DNA of 6,373 nt from Anaerolineae bacterium (GCA_020851855.1 JADZBY010000190.1:1-6373); one strand, 5' to 3'; positions 1 to 5,557 are shown, numbered from the stretch's first letter. Program-made: numbers and translations. Notes: generated from the letters alone by a model not told the origin.

Positions 1-1008
1 CTGGCGCGCGTCTTCGATGACCGCTGGCCGCGTCTGGAGCTGATGGACCGGATGCGGCACGTGACGCGCGCCCTGCACGCCGGTCTGCCCGCCGATTTCC
101 GCGCGGCGATGGACATCCTCAAGGCCGCCGCGCCGACCATGCAGGTGAGCGGCTTCGTGCTCATCGTGCCCTCGGATTACGCCGCCACCTTTGGCCTGCA
201 CGATCTCGACGCGGCCATCCCGGCGCTGGAAGTGTTCACGCAGCGCATGTCCGCTGAGTTCGCCGTGCGGCCTTTCATCGTCCGCTACCCGGAGCGCATG
301 ATGCGGCAAATGCTGGCCTGGGCGTCGCACCCCAGCGAGCACGTGCGCCGTCTGGCCAGCGAAGGCAGCCGCCCGCGCTTGCCGTGGGGCATGGCGCTGC
401 CCGCGCTGAAAAAGGACCCGTCGCCGCTTTTCCCCATCCTGGACCGGCTCAAGGCGGACCCGTCCGAGACGGTGCGGCGCAGCGTGGCCAACAACCTGAA
501 CGACATCGCCAAAGACAACCCGGAGCGCGTGATCGAGACGCTGCGGCGCTGGCGAGAGCAGGGCGACTCGCCCACATTGCAGGCCCTCACGCGGCACGCG
601 CTGCGCACCCTGGTCAAAGCCGGGCATCCCGGCGCGCTTGACTTGCTCGGCCTGGGAACGGCGCCACGGGTCGAGGTGCGTGGCCTGACAGTCGCCCCGG
701 CGGCCATCCCCGAAGGCGGCGCGGTGACGTTCAGCTTCGAGATCGCCTCACTCGCGGACGAGCCGCAGACGTTGGTCATCGACTACGTGGTGCATCTGGT
801 GCGGGCGCGCGGCAAGATCAGCGAGAAGGTGTTCAAGCTGACGAAGCGCACGCTGGGGCCGGGCGAGGCGGCGGCCATCACGCGGCGGCACAGTTTCGCC
901 CCGGTGACGACGCGCCGTTATTATCCGGGCCGCCATGCCATCCAGATCAAGATCAACGGCCAGCTTCACGGGCTGTGCGAGTTCCACATCACCGCCGCGC
1001 CCGGCTGA
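1..1008 (+). CDS. alkC: AlkC-type DNA alkylation repair glycosylase, 5' end cut by the window
   Basis: The frame is open from base 1, so the ATG at 43 is probably internal; 335 residues are visible and perhaps 30-40 are missing. The protein looks like the AlkC branch of the HEAT-like-repeat DNA glycosylases (COG4335), which excise N3-alkylated purines such as 3-methyladenine in the cytoplasm. Visible residues 108-122 (SHPSEHVRRLASEG) and 152-174 (VRRSVANNLNDIAKDNP) are the helical-repeat motifs I associate with AlkC. From about residue 223 to the end there is a beta-rich region with FKLTKRTLGPGE, RRHSF, and TTRRYYPGRH. This matches the C-terminal Ig-like domain reported for one AlkC subclass, where it helps bind DNA. 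The gene ends in TGA. The next gene on the same strand is 395 bases away, so it is probably the last of its unit. I do not assign the catalytic acidic residue. Confidence 0.9.
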   Translation: MARVFDDRWPRLELMDRMRHVTRALHAGLPADFRAAMDILKAAAPTMQVSGFVLIVPSDYAATFGLHDLDAAIPALEVFTQRMSAEFAVRPFIVRYPERMMRQMLAWASHPSEHVRRLASEGSRPRLPWGMALPALKKDPSPLFPILDRLKADPSETVRRSVANNLNDIAKDNPERVIETLRRWREQGDSPTLQALTRHALRTLVKAGHPGALDLLGLGTAPRVEVRGLTVAPAAIPEGGAVTFSFEIASLADEPQTLVIDYVVHLVRARGKISEKVFKLTKRTLGPGEAAAITRRHSFAPVTTRRYYPGRHAIQIKINGQLHGLCEFHITAAPG

Positions 1009-1015
1009 CTGATCG

Positions 1016-1043
1016 GGGCGGGGGAGTGTTCTCACGCCCGCCC
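1016..1043 (+). terminator. GC-rich hairpin just after alkC, possible weak terminator
   Basis: Arms GGGCGGG (1016-1022) and CCCGCCC (1037-1043) are complementary, with an inner GAG/CTC pairing around a TGTT loop. It begins eight bases after the alkC stop. No T-run follows, so it is not a classical intrinsic terminator. It could still mark a 3' end or aid Rho-dependent termination. Confidence 0.35.
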
Positions 1044-1110
1044 AGGGCGAAAACGAGCCGCGGCGAGTGTTCTACTGGATTCAGCTGCCTGACTACCTCT
1101 TGTGGCTGCC

Positions 1111-1143
1111 AGCGCCCGGCGAGGTGGCGCCTTGCCGGGCGCT
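1111..1143. repeat. 14-bp-stem hairpin abutting the C/G-rich repeat
   Basis: AGCGCCCGGC (1111-1120) and GCCGGGCGCT (1134-1143) are perfect reverse complements. The stem extends inward through GAGG/CCTT with one G-T pair to a five-base TGGCG loop. No T-run follows. Its right arm, CCTTGCCGGGCGCT (1130-1143), recurs exactly at 1281-1294 on the other side of the repeat element that starts at 1144. Confidence 0.75.
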
Positions 1144-1278
1144 AGTACATTTACTTGGTGAGGATTCTGGGTCGTTTCCCCCACCCCAACCCCTCCCCCA
1201 TAAAGAGTGAGGGGCTTCCAGAGCCGGTTTTCCCTTCCCCTCTCTTGTGGGGGGAAGGGCAGGGGTAGGGGGTATTCT
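1144..1278 (+). repeat. 135-bp structured C/G-rich interspersed repeat, copy 1
   Basis: This non-coding element is repeated in the same orientation at 4582-4715, at about 85-90 percent identity counted by eye. It opens with AGTACAT and ends with GGGGGTATTCT. A C-rich arm (1178-1199) can pair with a G-rich arm (1249-1272). Within it CCCTTCCCC (1232-1240) and GGGGAAGGG (1251-1259) form a perfect 9-bp stem. The spurious minus-strand reading frames over it give Pro/Gly/Arg-rich peptides and are not genes. It resembles MITE- or REP-like non-autonomous elements. No transposase is present in the window. Confidence 0.85.
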
Positions 1279-1337
1279 TCCCTTGCCGGGCGCTGGGTAA
1301 TGTGTCGCCGTCCGGAGCCGAACGACGCGCTTTACGG

Positions 1338-1343
1338 TAGAAT
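1338..1343 (+). promoter_or_regulatory. possible -10 box of the M20 gene
   Basis: TAGAAT followed by CG lies 60 bases before the ATG at 1404. No good -35 hexamer is seen at 16-18 bases upstream. A second candidate, TATAAC at 1379-1384, is closer to the gene and equally lacks a -35. The call is tentative. Confidence 0.3.
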
Positions 1344-1390
1344 CGAATGCGACGCCGGCACGCACGAGGTCGGCGAGTTATAACCTCACT

Positions 1391-1397
1391 GGGAAGG
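1391..1397 (+). promoter_or_regulatory. Shine-Dalgarno site that sets the M20 start
   Basis: GGGAAGG lies six bases before the ATG at 1404. An upstream in-frame ATG at 1347 would add 19 Arg-rich residues, has no comparable site and precedes the conserved start of the family. This favours 1404. Confidence 0.75.
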
Positions 1398-1403
1398 CCA
1401 ACC

Positions 1404-2585
1404 ATGACCGCCAACGAGATGCTGGACCGCGCCCGCGCCCTGCACGACTGGACCATCGCGCTGCGCCGCGATTTTCACATGCACCCTGAACTCGGCTTCC
1501 GCGAAGTGCGCACCGCCAAGCGCGTGGTCGAGACGCTTCACGCGCTGGGCATCGAGGCGGAAACCGGCGTGGGCCAGACCGGCGTCGTCGCCCGCATCGG
1601 GGAAGGCTCGCCCGTGATCGGCATCCGTGGCGACATGGACGCGCTGCCCATCGAGGAAGCCAACGACGTGCCCTACAGGTCGCAGAATCCGGGCGTGATG
1701 CACGCCTGCGGCCACGATGCGCACACCGCCATGTTGCTCACCGTGGCGCGCCTGTTCGCAGAGATGCCCGCCGAATCCCGCCCGCGCGGCGAAATCCGGC
1801 TCATCTTCCAGCCCTCGGAAGAAGATTTTGGCAAAGACGGCAAGAGCGGCGCGGTGCGCATGATCGAGGATGGCGCGCTCGAAGGCGTCGACCGCGTCAT
1901 CGCCTTGCACGTCGCCAGCGACCGTCCGAGCGGCAGAATCGGCATCCTGGACGGCTACAACTGCGCCTCGGTGGACACCTTTATCGCCGCCATCCTGGGC
2001 GAAGGCTGTCACGGTGCGTACCCGCACACCGGCATCGACCCGATTTACCTCGCGGCGCAGGTCATCAACGCTATTCACGGCGTGCGGGCGCGGCGCATCA
2101 ACCCAGCCCGGCCCGCGCTGATCTCCGTCGGGGCCATTCATGCGGGCAGCGCCGAGAACGTCATCCCGGCGGCGGTCGAGATGAAGGGGACCATCCGCAG
2201 CTACGACGACGACATCCGGCAGCAGTTGTGGGTGGAATTGGAGCGGGCGTTTGGCGTGGCGCGGGCGCTGGGCGGCGATTACCGCATGGAGATCGTCAAG
2301 GGCTATCCGGCGGGCTACAACGATCCGGCGGTGGCGGGCGTGATCCGGGACGCGACGCGCGACATGCTCGGCGGCGACGGGCTGTACGCCGAAGAGGCGA
2401 GCATGGGCGCGGAAGATTTCAGCTACATGGCCCAGAAAGCGCCGGGCGCGATGTTCATGCTTGGCGCACAGAAGGACAGCACGAACCGCCCGCACCACAG
2501 CCCGATTTTCGACATTGACGAGGCGGTATTCCCGGTCGGCGCGGCGCTTCTGGCCGAAACCGCCCTGCGCCTGATGCGGGGATAG
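1404..2585 (+). CDS. M20 family (M20D-type) amidohydrolase
   Basis: This 393-residue protein has the length and motif order of M20D metal-dependent amidohydrolases (hippurate, N-acyl-amino-acid and indole-acetyl-amino-acid hydrolases), which cleave an acyl-amino-acid amide bond. Motifs: HMHPELGF at 25-32, RGDMDALP at 75-82, MHACGHDAHT at 99-108 (Cys102 and His104 as expected metal ligands), FQPSEE at 135-140 (Glu139/Glu140, catalytic base and ligand), ALHV at 167-170 (His169), and HHSPIFDIDE at 364-373 (last ligand histidine). The small dimerisation domain spans roughly 185-300. There the usual GGH is GCH (201-203). No signal peptide is visible, so it is probably cytoplasmic. It appears monocistronic, with repeats on both sides. 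The substrate cannot be told from the sequence. Confidence 0.93.
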   Translation: MTANEMLDRARALHDWTIALRRDFHMHPELGFREVRTAKRVVETLHALGIEAETGVGQTGVVARIGEGSPVIGIRGDMDALPIEEANDVPYRSQNPGVMHACGHDAHTAMLLTVARLFAEMPAESRPRGEIRLIFQPSEEDFGKDGKSGAVRMIEDGALEGVDRVIALHVASDRPSGRIGILDGYNCASVDTFIAAILGEGCHGAYPHTGIDPIYLAAQVINAIHGVRARRINPARPALISVGAIHAGSAENVIPAAVEMKGTIRSYDDDIRQQLWVELERAFGVARALGGDYRMEIVKGYPAGYNDPAVAGVIRDATRDMLGGDGLYAEEASMGAEDFSYMAQKAPGAMFMLGAQKDSTNRPHHSPIFDIDEAVFPVGAALLAETALRLMRG

Positions 2586-2628
2586 GGCGCGCCACACGCT
2601 GCGGTTCGTCGCGGAGTTGTTGGGGTGT

Positions 2629-2655
2629 TGTAGGGGCGGCTCGCGAGCCGCCCGC
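2629..2655. repeat. solo palindromic repeat between convergent genes
   Basis: TGTAGGGG is followed by a 20-bp perfect palindrome (2634-2653) with TCGCGA at its centre. All 27 bases match 6173-6199, the right arm of the 83-bp element near the window end. It lies 43 bases after the M20 stop and 60 bases before the end of the converging minus-strand gene. The hairpin could form on either strand but lacks a T-run. No matching left arm is visible nearby, so this is a half or solo element. Confidence 0.85.
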
Positions 2656-2715
2656 AGGAGCAGATTCGCCCCAATCGCCCGACCGCCAGACGTTGCCGGG
2701 CGGCGCAGCGGGGCT

Positions 2716-3132
2716 TCAGTGCGCCATGCGCGCGTGCTTGCCTGCCATTGCAGAGTCTTCTGTTGCGTCGTCACCGTCGACAGCGATCTCACCATCATCG
2801 GTGAGACGTTTGCGCTTTTCGGATGGCACGTCGCTCACCAAAGGCGCGCCGGCCCGGAGCAGCATATCGAGGGCGTGGCGGCGTTCCTCGTCATTCATGG
2901 CCGACACGAAACGCTCGACGCGGTCATAGCGATACCATCGATACACGAACAGCGTGGCGAACACGGCGCAGACGGTGAGGAAGATGATCTCGAGAGGGGG
3001 AGGATAGACGGGAATCCAGTTGCCGTGCGCGCCGGGTGTCCAGGCATCCTGCACCGCTGCATGGAGGTACAGCGCCAGCCAGATGGCAGTCGTCAAAGGC
3101 ACGGCGACGATGAGGCGGTGCTTCCTTTTCAC
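2716..3132 (-). CDS. small hypothetical membrane protein with two predicted helices
   Basis: I do not recognise this 138-residue protein. Two hydrophobic stretches, about 7-27 (starting LIVAVPLTTAIWLALYL) and 47-67 (starting LEIIFLTVCAVFATLFV), look like transmembrane helices. They are joined by a Pro/Trp-rich loop. After YRWYRYDR, residues 72-95 (ERFVSAMNDEERRHALDMLL) look like an amphipathic cytosolic helix. The tail is Lys/Arg-rich at 105-109, then very acidic at 111-126. The start is a GTG with only a G-rich stretch upstream and no clear Shine-Dalgarno, so the start is less certain. It lies 24 bases after the response regulator stop on the same strand, suggesting co-transcription and perhaps translation from the same message. 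Any role in signalling is inference from that position. Confidence 0.7.
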   Translation of the reverse strand: MKRKHRLIVAVPLTTAIWLALYLHAAVQDAWTPGAHGNWIPVYPPPLEIIFLTVCAVFATLFVYRWYRYDRVERFVSAMNDEERRHALDMLLRAGAPLVSDVPSEKRKRLTDDGEIAVDGDDATEDSAMAGKHARMAH

Positions 3133-3156
3133 ACGGCGCCCCCGTAGCGACGCAAT

Positions 3157-3552
3157 TTATTTCCTCTGCGTGGGCGTCGGCGCTGTCTTGCGGTCGGCCC
3201 GCACGCCCAGGCTTTCGACCATAGCGGCCAGCTCAGGCAGGCTGAAGGGCTTTTCCAGGCAGGAAGCGTGCAGCTTGTCTGCGATGGCGCGCGCCTTCGG
3301 GTGCGCCGAGGTGATGATCACCGGGATGTTTTTCAGCGATTCGGTGCTGCGAATATAGCCCAGCGTGAAATCGCCGGAGGCGACCGGCATCATCAGGTCC
3401 AGCACAATCAAGTCTGGCCTGAGCTTTTGCGCCGCCTTCAGCCCATCCAGGCCATTCTTAGCTTCGTCAACTTCAAATCCCAGGCGCGAAAAATAGGAGG
3501 AAAGGAGATCGCTCATCTCCTCGGAGTCTTCGACAATGAGTACCCTGGCCAT
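3157..3552 (-). CDS. single-domain (CheY-like) response regulator
   Basis: This 131-residue protein is one receiver domain with no DNA-binding output domain. It begins MARVLIVEDSEEM, with acidic pocket residues Glu8/Asp9. The phosphoacceptor is Asp52 in LIVLDLMMP. The switch residue is Thr81 or Ser82 in IITSAHP, and the conserved Lys is Lys101 in LEKPFSLPEL. A basic, flexible tail (RADRKTAPTPTQRK) follows the last helix. Such stand-alone receivers relay phosphate or act through protein contacts. No histidine kinase is in the window, so the partner is unknown. The ATG has a strong Shine-Dalgarno (GGAGGG) six bases upstream. It heads a likely two-gene unit with the membrane protein downstream. 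The rpmJ terminator lies upstream and insulates it. Confidence 0.95.
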   Translation of the reverse strand: MARVLIVEDSEEMSDLLSSYFSRLGFEVDEAKNGLDGLKAAQKLRPDLIVLDLMMPVASGDFTLGYIRSTESLKNIPVIITSAHPKARAIADKLHASCLEKPFSLPELAAMVESLGVRADRKTAPTPTQRK

Positions 3553-3639
3553 GCTGCCCTCCGACTATTAGTGTAAATCGAATCGGGGATTCGGGGGCCA
3601 AATTGTCAGTAAAACTCTACAATCGCGCCCCTGGAAACA

Positions 3640-3664
3640 AAAAACGGGCCAGTGACCCGTTTTT
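3640..3664. terminator. bidirectional intrinsic terminator after rpmJ
   Basis: AAAAACGGG (3640-3648) and CCCGTTTTT (3656-3664) are perfect reverse complements around a seven-base loop. On the minus strand the hairpin is followed by a T-rich run and lies 69 bases past the rpmJ stop, so it should end the rpmJ transcript before the response regulator. On the plus strand it also ends in five Ts and could stop transcription entering from the left. Confidence 0.88.
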
Positions 3665-3733
3665 CGTTGCTCGTTGCGCCGTCGCCCTGTGCATAGCCGG
3701 GCGGCGGCAGGCGTTGACCACGCCGTGATCCGA

Positions 3734-3850
3734 TCAGCCCTGGCGCTGCTTGTGCTTCGGGTCAGCGCTGCAAATCACGTAGAGGTAGCCACGGCGCCGC
3801 GTGTAACGGCACTTGGAGCAAATCTTACGAACCGATGCGCGGACTTTCAT
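3734..3850 (-). CDS. rpmJ: 50S ribosomal protein L36 (bL36)
   Basis: A 38-residue protein begins MKVRASVRKICSKC and ends PKHKQRQG, an unmistakable match to bL36 of the large ribosomal subunit. Zinc-ribbon ligands are intact: Cys11, Cys14, Cys27 and His33, so it is the zinc-binding form. The ATG at 3850 has a strong Shine-Dalgarno (GGAGG) seven bases upstream. rpmJ usually sits in the infA-rpmJ-rpsM-rpsK-rpsD-rpoA cluster. Here it stands alone: the next sequence downstream is an intrinsic terminator, and the upstream neighbour is a divergent phosphatase gene. It may be the relocated only copy or a second paralogue. Confidence 0.96.
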   Translation of the reverse strand: MKVRASVRKICSKCRYTRRRGYLYVICSADPKHKQRQG

Positions 3851-3877
3851 GACGCTGCCTCCTGCAAAACCGGCCCC

Positions 3878-3883
3878 ATTATA
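3878..3883 (-). promoter_or_regulatory. -10 box of rpmJ
   Basis: On the minus strand this reads TATAAT, a perfect -10 hexamer, 27 bases before the rpmJ start codon. It would give a leader of about 20 bases that includes the Shine-Dalgarno. No good -35 match is seen 16-18 bases further upstream, where the sequence is A/T-rich with TTTTCC motifs. Confidence 0.6.
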
Positions 3884-3894
3884 GCCAGGATTTC

Positions 3895-3918
3895 GGATTT
3901 TCCTATAGGGAATTTTCC
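3895..3918. promoter_or_regulatory. repeated GGATTTTCC motif between divergent promoters
   Basis: GGATTTTCC (3895-3903) and GGAATTTTCC (3909-3918) are near-repeats separated by TATAG, with a related GGATTTC just before them. The middle, TTCCTATAGGGAA, is a near-palindrome. The position between the -10 boxes of rpmJ and the phosphatase fits either a shared upstream promoter element or an operator. This is an inference from position. Confidence 0.3.
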
Positions 3919-3930
3919 GGCCAGACGCGC

Positions 3931-3936
3931 TATGAT
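3931..3936 (+). promoter_or_regulatory. possible -10 box of the histidine phosphatase gene
   Basis: TATGAT lies 50 bases before the ATG at 3987, divergent from the rpmJ -10 box. The spacing would give a leader of roughly 44 bases containing a T7 run and an AGGAAGGA ribosome binding site (3969-3976). There is no clear -35. Confidence 0.4.
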
Positions 3937-3986
3937 GGCCGCAGCGCCGTTTTTTTGCCGCTCATCTCAGGAAGGAAAACAGCCTC

Positions 3987-4577
3987 ATGCGTTTGATCCT
4001 GGCCCGGCATGGGCAATCGTTCGTCAACGTCGATCCGGCGACCTACGCGGGTCAAGATGCGCCGCTCACGCCGCTTGGCGAGCAGCAAGCCGAGCGCCTG
4101 GGCCGCTGGCTCAAGGAGTTCGAGCCGGACATCGAGGCCATCACGTGCAGCCCGCTGCGCCGCGCGCAACAGACCGCCGAAATCGTCAATGCGCACCTGC
4201 AATTACCGCTCAGCGTGGACGAGCGGCTGGCCGAGATCGAGCGTTACGATCTGCCGCTTCTGCCCCGCCGCACGCACCCGCTCCAGCCGGAGACGGCGCA
4301 CAACGATCCGGGCGCGGACGGCTACTACGAGCGCTACAAGGGCCGGGTCAAAGAAGCGCTCGCCGACCTGCTGGCCGACCTGATGCGGCCCAAGCCCATG
4401 CTCGTCGTGTCCCACGGCGGGACCAGCGCCACCATCCTGCGCCTGATCATGGAGCGCCACGACGTGTATTTCCTGACCAACAACACCGGCCTGCACTTCG
4501 TGGAATGGACCGACGGGCGCTGGCGGATTCACGGCCTCAATCAATTGCGGCATCTCACGCCGGACCTGATCTCGTAA
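3987..4577 (+). CDS. histidine phosphatase (phosphoglycerate mutase-like)
   Basis: This 196-residue protein belongs to the branch-1 histidine phosphatase superfamily, which forms a phosphohistidine intermediate during phosphate-ester hydrolysis or transfer. The catalytic signature is ARHGQS at 6-11 (Arg7, His8). CSPLRRAQQTAE at 54-64 supplies the phosphate-binding arginine, and DERLAEI at 78-84 supplies the probable acid Glu83. VSHGGT at 141-146 holds the second histidine, His143. The length is typical of a cofactor-independent GpmB/CobC-like phosphatase. No signal peptide is visible, so it is probably cytosolic. Substrate is unknown: it could be a sugar phosphate, phosphoserine, alpha-ribazole phosphate or a nucleotide. 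A Shine-Dalgarno (AGGAAGGA) ends ten bases before the ATG. It appears monocistronic, with repeat copy 2 beginning five bases after the stop. Confidence 0.92.
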   Translation: MRLILARHGQSFVNVDPATYAGQDAPLTPLGEQQAERLGRWLKEFEPDIEAITCSPLRRAQQTAEIVNAHLQLPLSVDERLAEIERYDLPLLPRRTHPLQPETAHNDPGADGYYERYKGRVKEALADLLADLMRPKPMLVVSHGGTSATILRLIMERHDVYFLTNNTGLHFVEWTDGRWRIHGLNQLRHLTPDLIS

Positions 4578-4581
4578 CGTA

Positions 4582-4715
4582 AGTACATCTACTTGGTGAG
4601 GCTTCAGGGTTATTTCCCCCAGCCCAATCCCTTTCCCATAAAGAGGGATGGGCTTGCAGAGCCGGGTTTCCCTTCCCCTCTTGATGGGGGGAAGGGCAGG
4701 GTTAGGGGGTGTTCT
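4582..4715 (+). repeat. structured C/G-rich interspersed repeat, copy 2
   Basis: This is the partner of the element at 1144-1278 in the same orientation, about 134 bp. It opens with AGTACATCTACTTGGTGAGG and ends GGGGGTGTTCT. The inner 9-bp stem CCCTTCCCC (4670-4678) / GGGGAAGGG (4688-4696) is preserved exactly. The outer C-rich arm (4616-4637) has drifted, partly through C-to-T changes that could still pair as G-U in RNA. Unlike copy 1, I see no flanking direct repeat. It starts five bases after the phosphatase stop and could shape that transcript's 3' end. Confidence 0.85.
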
Positions 4716-4741
4716 GTGGTCCGCGGCCAGCCGGAGTGCGT

Positions 4742-4747
4742 TACAAT
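4742..4747 (+). promoter_or_regulatory. possible -10 box of the thuA-like operon
   Basis: TACAAT followed by CG lies 61 bases before the ATG at 4809 and directly before an 8-bp inverted repeat. There is no convincing -35. The form TA(C/G)AATCG resembles the candidate before the M20 gene. Confidence 0.35.
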
Positions 4748-4748
4748 C

Positions 4749-4777
4749 GGCGGCAGGACGGCGGACGGACTGCCGCC
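4749..4777. promoter_or_regulatory. inverted repeat in the thuA-like leader, operator or hairpin
   Basis: GGCGGCAG (4749-4756) and CTGCCGCC (4770-4777) are perfect reverse complements separated by 13 bases. The arms are 21 bp apart centre to centre, about two helical turns, as expected for a dimeric repressor, and they begin one base past the candidate -10 box. If transcription starts further upstream, they could instead form a leader hairpin. Confidence 0.4.
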
Positions 4778-4808
4778 ACGAGTCACCTTGACAGGAGTCT
4801 GAGGTTCA

Positions 4809-5546
4809 ATGGACACGATTCGCGTCACCGTATGGGGCGAATATCGCCACGAGAAGAGCAATCCGAAGGTTGCCGAGGTCTACCCGGACGGTATGCACAA
4901 CGCCATCGCGGCGGGCCTGCGCGAAGGCCCCGGCCTGACCGTGACCACGGCCACCCTGGACGAGCCGGAACACGGCCTGACCGAAGCGAAGCTGGCCGAG
5001 ACGGATGTGCTGATCTGGTGGGGCCACCGCGCGCACGACGAGGTGAGTGACGAGATCGTCGAGCGCGTCCGGCAGCGTGTACTGGATGGCATGGGCCTGA
5101 TCGTGCTGCACTCCGGCCACTTTTCGAAGATCTTCAAGGTGCTCATGGGCAGCACCTGCAACCTGAAATGGCGCGAGGCCGACGAGCGCGAGCGCATCTG
5201 GGTGGTCGAGCCGGGCCATCCCATCGCCGCCGGGATTGACGACCACTTCGAGATCGAGCGCGAAGAGATGTACGGCGAGCGCTTCGACATCCCGCAGCCG
5301 GAAACCGTGGTGTTCATCTCGTGGTTCCAGGGCGGCGAGGTGTTCCGCAGTGGGTGCTGTTACACGCGCGGCAAGGGGCGCATCTTCTACTTCCGGCCCG
5401 GCCACGAGACGTACCCGACCTACTACCATCCGCAGGTCAAGCGCGTCATCGCCAACGCGGTGCGCTGGGCCGCCCAGCCGCCGTCGCCTGCCGTGTTCTT
5501 CGGCAATTACAAGCCGCTTGAAACCATCGTACCCTCGAACGGCTGA
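4809..5546 (+). CDS. ThuA-like protein (trehalose utilization family)
   Basis: This 245-residue protein matches the ThuA family (COG4813), which has a class I glutamine amidotransferase-like fold. It opens IRVTVWGEYRHEK (4-16) and YPDGMH (25-30), both hallmarks of the family. Other motifs are DVLIWWGHRAHDEV (66-79), LIVLHSGHFSK (97-107), EEMYGERFDIP (152-162), SWFQGGEVFRSG (171-182) and YFRPGHETYPTYYHP (194-208). The usual nucleophile elbow carries LHSGH instead of Cys, as in ThuA proteins, so glutaminase activity is not expected. In rhizobia thuA/thuB act in trehalose catabolism. No sugar transporter or dehydrogenase is seen here, so the role is open. AGGAG (4793-4797) or GAGG (4801-4804) may be the ribosome binding site. 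It leads a two-gene unit with the metallopeptidase 11 bases downstream. Confidence 0.9.
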   Translation: MDTIRVTVWGEYRHEKSNPKVAEVYPDGMHNAIAAGLREGPGLTVTTATLDEPEHGLTEAKLAETDVLIWWGHRAHDEVSDEIVERVRQRVLDGMGLIVLHSGHFSKIFKVLMGSTCNLKWREADERERIWVVEPGHPIAAGIDDHFEIEREEMYGERFDIPQPETVVFISWFQGGEVFRSGCCYTRGKGRIFYFRPGHETYPTYYHPQVKRVIANAVRWAAQPPSPAVFFGNYKPLETIVPSNG

Positions 5547-5557
5547 GGCGCGCCGCG

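Larger units (their letters stand above)
1009..1403. other. 395-base gene-free stretch between alkC and the M20 gene
   Basis: The stretch holds, in order: the hairpin after alkC, the 14-bp-stem hairpin, repeat copy 1, the second copy of the 14-bp flank (1281-1294), a possible -10 box and the ribosome binding site of the M20 gene. I see no protein-coding region, tRNA or rRNA in it. Confidence 0.8.

Noticed and set aside
1111..1143. The 14-bp-stem hairpin as an intrinsic terminator of alkC
   Set aside because: It lies about 100 bases past the stop and is followed by AGTACATTT, not a T-run. It is better described as a structured repeat adjoining the inserted element.
1093..1456. Minus-strand open frames over repeat copy 1 giving Pro/Gly/Arg-rich peptides
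   Set aside because: The same kind of peptide appears from copy 2 (4610-4861), and it comes from the C/G-rich repeat itself. No ribosome site or domain supports a gene.
1386..2798. A 470-codon open frame on the minus strand opposite the M20 gene
   Set aside because: It is a high-GC shadow. The translation is His/Arg/Val-rich with no family motif, while the plus strand shows a complete set of M20 motifs and a good ribosome site.
2617..3147. A 176-codon plus-strand frame opposite the membrane protein
   Set aside because: The minus-strand frame gives two clean hydrophobic helices and operon spacing with the response regulator. The plus frame gives a motif-free, His/Arg-rich translation.
3618..3623. 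TACAAT followed by CG on the plus strand, upstream of the rpmJ terminator
   Set aside because: It resembles the other -10 candidates, but the bidirectional terminator 17 bases downstream would leave only a stub transcript and there is no -35. It is probably chance.
3674..4582. A 302-codon plus-strand frame spanning rpmJ and the phosphatase
   Set aside because: It overlaps rpmJ and its promoter antisense and the phosphatase in another frame. The sequence is Ala/Arg/Pro-rich with no recognisable domain.
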